Of a stretch of DNA of 64,000 bases, positions 55,137-64,000 are shown one piece after another. The first letter of the stretch is position 1; each line of letters begins with the position of its first letter. This DNA comes from Costus lasius (Eukaryota > Streptophyta > Magnoliopsida > Zingiberales > Costaceae), in contig CM050449.1 of NCBI GenBank assembly GCA_027563935.2, positions 89,132,371 through 89,196,370 of the forward strand. The letters run 5' to 3'. Under the pieces are notes generated by a model that saw nothing but the letters and a program-made list of their open reading frames with translations, made no database searches and had not been told where the DNA came from. Position numbers and translations under genes: made by a program.

Positions 55137-57501
55137 AATTCATCTATCCACATCCTCAGAAAAAGTGTCAGTTTCAATATTAGAGGATTCATCAAATAAA
55201 TTATGAATATCAATGATAACATTTTCTACTATATCAACACTACAACACGATCCAGAATATGAAAGTTTGTTCAAAGAATCAGCAAGATCAAACTCAATTA
55301 TATTTTCACCGATATCAAAAGTGATTTTTTCCTTTCTTAACATCTATATGTGCTCCTACTGTAGCCAAAAAGGGTCTACCAAGGATGATAGGATTTTTAT
55401 GATTTTCTTCCATGTCAAGGACTACAAAATCTGCAGGTATAAAAAATTCACCTACCTTGATTGTAACATTCTCTAAAATACCAATAGGATACTTTACCGA
55501 GCTATCAGCGAGCTGTAAAGATATGGATGTTGGTTTAAGCTCTCCAATGTCCAGTTTCCTGCAAATAGATAGTGGATCCTTACACTGGTTCCTAAATCAC
55601 ATAAGGCTCGGTCAAAAGCCATGCTTCCAATAGAACAAGGTATAGAGAAACTACCTAGATCCTTCAGTTTTGGTGGCAATTTATTCTAGATAATAGCACT
55701 ACAATCCTCAGTTAAAGCCACAGTACCATAGTCCTCTATTTTTCTTTTATTAGACAAGATCTCTTTCAAGAATTTTGCATATGATGACATTTGAGATAAA
55801 GCTTCAGTAAAAGAAATATTAATATAAAACTTTTTAAACACTTCAAGAAATTTACCAAATTGTTTGTCTAATTTTGCTTGCACTAACCTTTGGGGAAAGG
55901 GTATAGGTGGCCTATAAGGTGCAGGAGAAATAGGTTTAGAAATATCATTCGGACATGGTTCATCATCTTTTGGTTCATCACCCTGGTGAGGTGACAAACT
56001 AGTTTGGGACTGCTCATGCTCAGAAGATTTTTCCAAGTTTAATTCATTGTCAAGGTCAATATTATGCTCTTTTTCATTATTTTCATATTTCCCTTTAAGT
56101 TCATCTAATTGCCTTGCACTCCTAGTGATGATAGCATTACAGTACTCCCTAGGGTTTGGTTCAAGTTTAGCAGGTAATTTTCCTGGGGCTCTGCAAGAAG
56201 TGCTTGCTTGTTGTGTTATCTATGTCTCTAAAATCTTATTGTGTGCAACAACACCATCCAACCTAGAGTTAATTTGTTTAAGGCTCTCTATAACTTCTTC
56301 ATTTTGTCTCATCTGGGCACCCATGAATTTTTCAAACATGTCTTCTAAGCTAGATTTTTGGGGTTGACTCTGATTTTTTTTGCCTCTACTGATACTCTCC
56401 ATTTTCATTCTGCCCACTAGCATGATTGTTACTCTTCCAAGACAAGTTAGGATGGTTCCTCCAACCAGGGTTGTAGGTATTAGAATAAGGGTTATTATTT
56501 CTACCTTGATTGTAATCCCCTACTGCATTAACTTGCTCACCACCCAGATTAACAATAATCTTACACTCTTTAGCATAGTGCCCATGGTTCCCACATACAT
56601 CACAAGTAACAAAAGAGACTGTAGAAGTTTGCATATGAAAAGAATCAAAACGGTTACACAAAGAATCTTCCTTTTCTCCTAGAGATCGCCAAACATCACC
56701 ATCATTCTTACCATGAGGAGAACGATACAACACTCCCCTCTCAACAGTCCACTGGTTGTGATTTAGCGCCATCTCTTCAATCAACGCATAGGCATCTTCA
56801 ATGGTCTTCTTCATCAGTGCTCCTCCTGCAGCAGTATCAACAGTTAAGCGAGTGTTGTAAAGCAAACCATTATAGAAAGTTTGAATTAAAACCCAATCTT
56901 CTAATCCATGGTGAGGGCACTTCCGTTGTAACTCATTGAAGCGCTCTCATGCTTCACTAGGTGATTCACCATCCCTCTGTGCAAAGCCCGTGATCTGGTT
57001 CCTCAACTGAATCATCTTACTGGGTGGAAAGTATTTCAGCAAGAAAGCATTTGACAATTGTTCCCAAGTAGTGAATCTTCCAGTCGGATGAGAATGTAGC
57101 CATGCTTTTGCTCGGTCCCTGAGGGAAAAAGGAAACAATCTCAGTCTAAGAGCATCATCAGATACACAATTAATTTTTATGGTATCACAAAATTCAAGAA
57201 AAAGAAATAAGTGTTGATTAAGATCTTCTAGAGGAGATCCTCCAAATTGATTCTATTAGATCATTGATAAGAAGGCTGGTTTAATCTCAAAATTGTTTGC
57301 ATCAATTGCAGGCCTAGTTATACTGGAACGAATTCACTGTGTATTCGGGGCTGCATAATCTCTAAGTGTTCTTCTCTCAGCCATGTCCACTTCTTCTTCT
57401 TGTTGACTTTCTTCAAATTTAAGTTTCCTGCGTAGTCTAAGAGTTTTGTTAATTTCAGGATCAAAGGGAACTAATGGTCCTGATCTAAGAGTCCTGCGCA
57501 T
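55137..57501 (-). pseudogene. Athila gag-protease of element C (degenerate)
   Basis: The ATG at 57501 opens a basic gag start (MRRTLRSGPLVPFDPEI). In-frame stops appear near 57346 and 57257. Preserved parts: the gag domain (LRDRAKAWLHSHPTGRFTTW, then YFPPSKMIQLRNQITGFAQR) at 57138-56947; the segment LYNTRLTVDTAAGGALM; zinc knuckle CDVCGNHGHYAKEC near 56600-56560; a Pro-rich linker (56036-55686). The protease region around LCDLGTSV (55640-55490) is broken, with a further open piece at 55343-55140. The frame then ends where reverse transcriptase would begin in an autonomous relative. Confidence 0.85.
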
Positions 57502-57610
57502 GCAAAGTAGAAAAATCAGATAAACTCAAGTAAGCAAAAAAGAACAAAAAATAAAACAAAACCTAGTGTAGCAATATTTTCAATATCTTCAATATTGACA
57601 AAAACCAAGG

Positions 57611-57628
57611 TCCACGGCAACGGCGCCA
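57611..57628 (-). promoter_or_regulatory. primer binding site of element C, tRNA-Asp
   Basis: Minus-strand tggcgccgttgccgtgga, one base from a perfect complement of plant tRNA-Asp, six bases after the 5' LTR end. The best preserved PBS of the three Athila elements. Confidence 0.9.
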
Positions 57629-57634
57629 GAAACT

Positions 57635-59588
57635 TGTTGTGTCCGCAAGTGCACGGATACTCGAAGTAATAATTAAGATATCGAACCATAGAGAGCTCGT
57701 TTGCCAAGTACCGAATAATTAATTTCTTACTAGCTAGGCAACCGAATATGATGAAATCGCAAATGGAAATTGTATGAAATATCAGGGAGAGAATCTCGGA
57801 CTAGGGTTTCATTCACTTTAATTCTCATGTCTAGATATGAATAGATGTTCGTCAGTCTAATTTCATTATGATAAAGACATAATTCACTTAATAAGGAAAT
57901 CATCTCGCTTTCGTGCAGACAATTTACAAGAACCAATCCTCACTTTCATGTAGGATCTATTCGATTGTTAAATAAAAGTGAATCATCAACAAAGAACTCA
58001 AGGATCACTTTCATGCATCCGAATTCTAAGTTAATAATGTCAAGTGAAAACTCAAGGATCACCTTCGTGCATCCGAATTTCAATACAGGTTCTGCTTAAG
58101 GTTCTCCAACAATCTAATATTCAATTTCTTGCAATATCATCATGTTTGTTTCATTAACTCAATCCTAGATCAGATTATCAATCATGGCATTAAACTTCTA
58201 AAATTAAGAAATAAGAACAAACCTAATTTCTTACGGTGAGTTTCTAACATTCAATTTTAGGGTTCCAAGTTCTCAAGCAAATCACCTTTCGGTCCTTACT
58301 GCGAAAACTCTAAAACATGCTTGATAATATGAATCTATGGAGAATTAAAGAGCAATCATCACAGAAGCAGAATTATCATACTAAAATTATACTTGACGAA
58401 ATAATGAAAGATTCATCTAGTCATTAAGAAATCAAAGGGAATTACTCGCCCATGTCCCAAAAGAAGTTTAAGCTAGCATGGTAGAAAGATTACAATAATC
58501 CATAGTATCAATGGATCAAAAATTGAGGAGAAAAGGGAAAACAACTTTACAGCACGACTGTAATGGAAATTACAGCCGTAACTCCTGGCGTGAACAGTGT
58601 CGGCAGTGACTTCTTCGTTGATTTCTCTTTCGATCGATCTCCTTTCGCTCTGAAACTTCTGGGGTATCTTCTCCTCCTCTATGCGCAGCTTCCCTTCAAA
58701 TTTCATGGCCGGAGATGCGTTGTACACTTCCTGGCGGTGGAAAACTCGATTTCTCTCTAGGAAGTGGATGAAAATTAGGGCTTTTTGTCACTCTGTCTTC
58801 TCCTCTGTCTGAAACCTTCTTTTGCTTCTTACGGATCTTCAATTTATGGCCTGGATCGTCCAAAATCGATGGCGCAAAAATCGGGCTCCAAAACATCCGA
58901 AAAAATCGTGAATCTGGGATACAATTACAACCGTGAAAACGGTTACGGCGGTACCATAATTTCGGCAGAAACTCTCGGTACAGAAATCATCCGGAATTAC
59001 AGTACCGTGAAATGCATTACGGTAGTGCCGTATTTTCATCAAATCTTTTGGGTGAAAAATTGACTAGAAATACGGCCCTTGAAATCCATTACGGCAGCAT
59101 CGTAAAATCCATCAAACTTTTTGTACAAAATCGAACCCAGATTACGGCCCGTGAAATCCGTCACGGCAGGGCCATATTTTCTGTAAAAGTTTCTGTATGA
59201 AAACGTCCCAAAGTATGGCATCACTCTGAAATTACGGCAGTACCGTGGTTTGTTCTGTAGGTGTAGTGAAACCACGGTACCGTAATTTCGATTACGGTAG
59301 TGCCGTAATTTCGATTACGGTAGTGCCGTAATTTTGGTTTGAGCTCTGTTCTTCGTGAAATTTGACATGTAATCTTCTCTTGATGGTGGGAATTCATCCA
59401 TGCATCTGAATTTGCTTGAAAACGCCAAAAAACAATGCCTTTTTGCCTGAAAATCATGAAAAACCAAAAAAGAAGTAGATCCCGCAATATTTGATAAAAA
59501 TGGCATGAAAATAAGCAAAGTAGTATGAATATGACACAAAAAGATCTTTGAAATGGCACAAAATTTATAATAAATTTTGGTGTCATCA
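57635..59588 (-). repeat. 5' LTR of Athila element C
   Basis: 1954 bp, minus-strand start tgatgacaccaaaattt, end gcggacacaaca. Inverted-repeat array at 58910-59335, including a local duplication of attacggtagtgccgtaatt near 59290-59330. A minus-strand TATA-like ccataaattg at 58838-58847 lies just after the array. Confidence 0.85.
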
Positions 59589-59593
59589 ATACC

Positions 59594-61796
59594 CAAGAAC
59601 ACTCTTCGAACAGTTAAACTTATACCCAAGGACCCAGAGATTGAGGGAACCTTTCGTCTGATTCGGAGGAACTTAAAAAGATTAAACCTTGAAGGAGAAT
59701 TTTCAAACAATCAGACAATGGAGGCAAATCGGTCTCTCAAAGATTTTGCAGCACCCACTATTTCTGGTGTGCACTCAAGCATCTCTCGGCCGGCTATCGA
59801 AGCTAATAACTTCGAGATCAAGCCATCTTTAGTACAAATGGTGCAACAGAATCAATTAAGTGGAGCAGCTACTGATGACCCAAACCTCCATCTTTTTATC
59901 TCTTTAGAATGTTGGGACACTTTGAAAATTAATGGTGCTCCCCCTGATGCTATTAAATTTAGACTTTTTTCATTTTCTCTTAGGGACCGAGCTAGAGCAT
60001 GGCTACAATCTTTACCCCAGGGTTCCATCACGATGTGGGAGCAGCTTTCTCAAGCCTTTTTGTCAAATTTCCCACCTAGCAAGACAGCTCAGTTGAGAAA
60101 CCAAATCACTAATTTTGCTCAGCGAGATGGAGAGTCCCTCTATGAAGCTTGGGACCAGTTCAAGGAACTACTGCGAATGTGCCCACATCATGGTCTACAG
60201 AAATGGGTAATAATTCATATATTTTATAGTAGCTTATTGTATAAAACAAGACTTTCTGTAGATGCTACTACTGGTGGGGGCACTGATGAACAAGAACTAT
60301 GATAAAGCCATGAATTTGATTGAGGACATGGCTCTCAACCATTACTAGTTGTCAAGAGAGAGGAGCCAATCGGTGTGAAATTCAAGGAAGTATGATTTAG
60401 ATATGATTAATTCTTCAGTAGCAAAGGTAGATTCATTATATTCTAAATTAGATTATATAAATGTTTCTACTTCTAATTCTGTGAGTTGTGATGTTTGTGG
60501 AGTGTCAGACCACTATACTAATGATTGCCACATTTTGAACACTCCCTCTGAATAGGTCAATGCTATCGGGAACTTCAGAAACCAGAATGATCCCTATTCG
60601 AGCACGTATAATCCAGGATAGAGAAATCACCCGAATTTCTCCTACAGGCTTAATCAAGGCCAAGTCCCTCCTGCGAATTTCTCTAATCCAAATTCTTCAT
60701 CTAATTTCATGCCACCTCCCGGAATGCAACCTCCAGCTATTCATCAGAGACAACCAGGTCCACCTCATAGGTTAAATTTAGAGATGATGCTTGCAAATTT
60801 TATGGCGGCTCAGATTATGCAAACTGACAGTGTGAATGAATCATTTGCCAGCTGAATTTAAAGCTGGATTCCATGGCCACATACTCAGAAATGTTGAAGA
60901 CTCAGATCACACAGCTAGCTCAGCAGACCAATTCCTCTTCCAGAGCTGCTGGCAAATGTCCAGCTCAACCTGAAGCAAATCCGAGGGAACAATGTAATAC
61001 TGTCATGGTATGTGATGATGAACAATTAGAAGACTTCAAAATTGATAAAATTGATGATGCAACGAGAGAGTCTGACAGTCAAAAGATGGAGTTTTAGTCT
61101 TCTTACAAAACACCAGGCATTAAGAAGATGGTGGTGATAACTGAATATTGTAGAGCTTGTATGCAGAATTAGCCGCCTCTTAAACTCGAAGACCCTGATA
61201 TTTTTAGTATATCATGCAGGATTGGCAGTGTTCCATTCAAAAAAGCACTCTTGGACTTGGGAGCCACCATTAGTATCATGTCGCTCTCCATCTTCAAGAA
61301 GTTTGATTTGGGAAATCTTAAATTGATATCTAAAGTTCTTCAGCTTGCCAATGGTTCTAGACTTCACCCACTAGGAATTGCAGAGGATATGCCCATCCAA
61401 ATCAAGGGATTCTTCATTCCAGTAGAGTTTATGGTCTTAGATATGACGGAGAATTCTAATTTTCCTCTTATATTGGGCAAGCCATTCCTCGCTACAGCCG
61501 GAGCCGTAATAGACATTCAACACAGAAAGTTGTCATTGAGCATTGGTGGTAATATTTTATCATTTGACCTTTCTGTTATTAACAAGGAATCATCTTTTTC
61601 ATATTCTAGTTGCAGCTTAGTGGTGGTGGAAGAGAACTTGCATCGTCAAGTGGCAAGACAGGACTTTTCCCAAATGATTTTTCAGAGCATTTCAAGGATG
61701 AACTTGATGACTTAGCTGACCTGAAGGAGGAAGAGATGATGGCTATTACGAGTTCAACTGATGATGGTCTGAGAGTCAACCTTAGGCAAGAGATAT
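59594..61796 (+). pseudogene. Athila gag-protease of element B (degenerate)
   Basis: The usual gag start (LRTVKLIPKDPEIEGTFRL) is present but the first codon is ATA. The gag domain is open to 60302 (RARAWLQSLPQGSITMWEQL, FPPSKTAQLRNQITNFAQRD), with a small deletion before FPPSK. A frameshift and stops follow. Then come the zinc knuckle CDVCGVSDHYTNDC (60487-60530), an Asn/Pro/Gln-rich linker, and an open protease segment from 61242 with LLDLGATISIMS and PLILGKPFLATAGAV. A final shifted segment is acidic (DELDDLADLKEEEMM) and is cut by the solo LTR, continuing for a few codons after 63276. No polymerase domains follow. Confidence 0.85.
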
Positions 61797-63270
61797 TGAT
61801 GCATTGTATTTAGGCCACATTTTTACCTATATTTTATACTATATTTTAGGCTTAATTGCATGATTTTATGCTAATTTTGGTATTTTTACTTCACTTGGCA
61901 TAGAATCTTCACTTTTCTTGGTTTTATTAAAAATGCAAGTAAAAAGACACCAAAATGATGGATTTCACGAGTTTTAAAATCACAGCACGATTCCTGAGGA
62001 GATCATGAACTTACACGTCAATTTTAGAGTGAAAATAGAGAAGATTGCGACTTTCACAGCCTTGGCCATAATTATTGGGCCGGCCATAATTTTGGCGTTC
62101 AAACGGGCGAAATGCGGCTAAGTGTAGAAGTTCACAGAAACTTTCACAGGTGAGGCCATGAATCCTTCACGGTTCGTGAAACTTTCTGTGTACAAAGAGC
62201 TGTAGACACAGAAACAATTACGGCCTCGGCCGTAAATACATTAAGGGCCGTGAATATTTCCGCCCCTTCGAGTTTTTCACTCGATTCGACTCCAAATCGA
62301 ACTGGATTTGATCCAAACTCTCCAGAATCATTCCTTGAAAGGTTCCAGACCGGTCAAAGTATAAAAGATTGGTTTTTTGGAGGGTTAGAGGAGAGTTTTC
62401 AAATGAAGACAATTGGCGGCAGCGACTAGGGAGAAAATCCAGTTCCAGGGCAGATTTCTGGCGACATTTCACGCAAAACAGAAGTTTGATTGCCTCTTCT
62501 TCATCTTCAGATCGAGGGGAAGCTAATATAATTATTTTCTTAGTGAATTTCTTGCGATTACGAGACGATCTTATGCTTGTTCATCCTTTTCACATGCTAT
62601 TTCTTAAGAACATGAGCGAGTAACTTTTTATTTCGGGATTAAGGGCATAACCCGCTAATGATTATGAGTTAAATTGTATTCTCTTATCCTTTGAATGATT
62701 ATTTTATCATGATTTGATCAAAATTGTGCTTAGTCTGTAGTTTACACTGGCCACGTATAACTGCATTTTAGACATTGCAAGAAGTACTGGGAGGTGAATC
62801 GCAACGTCAGATCTGTTTTAATCAAACCTACGAGTCCAATCACGGGAGTAGTTTGGATTCGTTTGAAGGATTTATTAGGTTTTTCATAGAACTTAATGGG
62901 TCTATGTACGTTAACTGTCACGAGAGTAGGGAATTAATGTAGCTAAATACCGGGTTACGCTTCGGGAGGAGGTAATCCGTGTCATAGGAAAAATCCCTTT
63001 CATGATCAAAATTTTCTGTTCAAAGAGTTATTTTTTTAAGATTCATAATTGTCAGCGTGGTGAAACCCTGAGTCCCAATCTTCCAAAACTTGAATCTCTC
63101 TAAACGCTGGTTTCCATTTGATTTTTGAACGTAAATCCTAAATCAAACAACCACTACTTGATTTGCCTAGATTTAAACAAGTCAAAAAGTTAGTATTTAA
63201 CCACCTCATCCTCGAGGGAATGATCTTAATTGTATTACTTCTATTAATCCATGCACTTGCGGATGTATCA
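61797..63270 (+). repeat. Athila-type solo LTR in element B
   Basis: Starts tgatgcattg, ends gcggatgtatca (1474 bp), flanked by gatat on both sides (61792-61796 and 63271-63275). It carries ggccataatt / attacggcctcggccgtaat palindromes at 62080-62260, a TATA box tataaaa at 62360-62366, and the typical Athila LTR second half. The reading frame of element B can be followed across it. Confidence 0.85.
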
Positions 63271-63275
63271 GATAT

Positions 63276-63674
63276 TAAGAGCACTTGAAGATGAAGATTT
63301 GAGAGATATTGAGAGGATTCATGAGTTTCACCATCTTTTTGTTTCATGTCATTCAAAAATAATTGTTGTTAAACTATTATATCTTGTGCTTATTTAATAG
63401 GTACAATCATTGGGAGATGAAGAAGGCAGAGGCTACACACCATTTATTTCGCCTCTACTACAACGGAAACACTATGATACTTTGCTATAGTCAAACTAGT
63501 AACCTTAAAGAAGTGCTTATTGCGAGGCAACCCCACCTCTTGTTGACACTCTTTTTAGTTTTTATTTATTTTTTCTACTTACTCTTCGTAGATTTTAGAT
63601 TTTCTTTCATATTATCACTCCTTTTATGGTACCCAGCTGGTGACAATTTTTTTTTTAAATTTTTTTAATTACCT
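63276..63674 (+). other. end of gag-protease and post-gag motif of element B
   Basis: A few gag-protease codons follow the solo LTR (LRALEDEDLRDIERIHEFHH), then a stop. The motif aaagaagtgcttattgcgag (63507 onward) matches those of elements A and C. Polymerase genes that should lie between are absent. Confidence 0.6.
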
Positions 63675-64000
63675 GTGTGACGTTCACAGTCGTGGCCGGG
63701 CATCCATGCACGACCATGTTGGGCTCGTCATGCTTTTATAATTCTGCGTCGAGATGTTCACGGCCCCGGTGGTGAAGACTTACACGGCTGTGATCAACTC
63801 CAGATGATTTTTGCACTGAGACGTTCACGGGCTGAGCCGTGCATTGGTTCATGCCCGTGATCGATATATGAACTTTTCACTGAAATGATCATAGCCATAC
63901 CCGTGCATTGGTTCATGGCCGTGAAGACTAGGTCAACCATGACAAATTTATTCGCTGAGGTTTTCACGGGCATGATCGTGTAGATGTACGTGGTTGTGCA
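63675..64000. repeat. internal inverted-repeat array of element B (open at window edge)
   Basis: Words such as gttcacggccccggtggtgaa, gttcatgcccgtgatc and ttcatggccgtgaag recur every ~60-70 bp. Same position relative to the post-gag motif as the arrays in elements A and C. Confidence 0.65.

Larger units (their letters stand above)
49288..59588 (-). mobile_element. Athila-type element C, complete, non-autonomous
   Basis: Minus-strand element with LTRs 49288-51236 and 57635-59588, TG...CA ends and the target duplication atacc (49283-49287 and 59589-59593), inserted in the gag start of element B. Order on the minus strand: 5' LTR, tRNA-Asp PBS, gag-protease, post-gag motif, inverted-repeat array, ATHILA ORF-1/env-like protein, long non-coding stretch, 3' LTR. 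No reverse transcriptase, RNase H or integrase. The LTRs are close in sequence but carry visible substitutions, so the insertion is older than element D. Confidence 0.88.
48158..64000 (+). mobile_element. Athila-type element B, interrupted twice and open at the right edge
   Basis: Pieces on the plus strand join into one element: 5' LTR (48158-49099), PBS, leader to 49287, then gag-protease from 59594, post-gag tail and inverted-repeat array to the window end. Element C (49288-59588) and a solo LTR (61797-63270) are later insertions with exact target duplications (atacc; gatat). The 3' LTR would lie beyond 64000. Polymerase genes are missing. Confidence 0.75.

Noticed and set aside
48158..63270. 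48158-49099 and 61797-63270 as the LTR pair of one element
   Set aside because: Lengths differ (942 and 1474 bp), first halves do not match, and the right one has its own exact target duplication (gatat), so it is a solo LTR.

Overview
The window is plant nuclear DNA, dominated by transposable elements. The evidence is a spliced plant-type SEC14-like gene, plant hAT, Athila, CRM, copia and LINE sequences, and PBSs matching plant tRNA-iMet and tRNA-Asp. A GC-rich small gene and the repeat mix are compatible with a monocot, but I cannot name the species. The intact CRM-clade insertion and stacked Athila elements suggest a repeat-rich, possibly pericentromeric, setting.

Layout. 1-2174: right end of a hAT DNA transposon on the minus strand, with an open BED-finger transposase running off the left edge. 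2175-5715: GC-rich DNA with a probable gypsy LTR (3531-5490), a tRNA-Met-like PBS and a scrap of gag. 6010-19640: two head-to-tail copies of an unclassified LTR-like repeat. The first carries two MITE-like insertions. The second is split by Athila element A (8910-18149, TSD agggg). 20223-21228: three clean exons of a SEC14/CRAL-TRIO gene (minus), missing its downstream exons. 22130-23270: tandem repeats and a broken FAR1 fragment. 23878-29044: Athila-type LTRs, including a solo LTR with four near-perfect 20-bp palindromes. 29238-30350: dead copia 3' end. 32479-33110: small GC-rich gene with TATA box and pyrimidine-rich leader. 34160-44575: decayed LINE, split by a MITE and by CRM-like element D (36438-44379, TSD tccat), whose LTRs have equal length and share identical ORFs. 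44908-45412: small coiled-coil gene. 47077-48157: three ~310-bp promoter-like repeats. 48158-64000: Athila element B, interrupted by complete Athila element C (49288-59588, minus, TSD atacc) and by a solo LTR (61797-63270, TSD gatat).

How the parts relate. Elements A, B and C share one plan: tRNA-Asp-type PBS (seen in all three), degenerate gag-protease, no reverse transcriptase, RNase H or integrase, a conserved motif that ends the gag-protease region, then an array of short inverted repeats. C also keeps an ATHILA ORF-1/env-like protein. The same kind of inverted-repeat array, spaced about 50-75 bp, sits just upstream of the TATA-like box in the LTRs. I read this as a non-autonomous Athila group with a reused promoter module, and it is the most interesting signal here. 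Element D is the only nearly complete set of retroelement enzymes in the window, but CRM machinery need not serve Athila elements.
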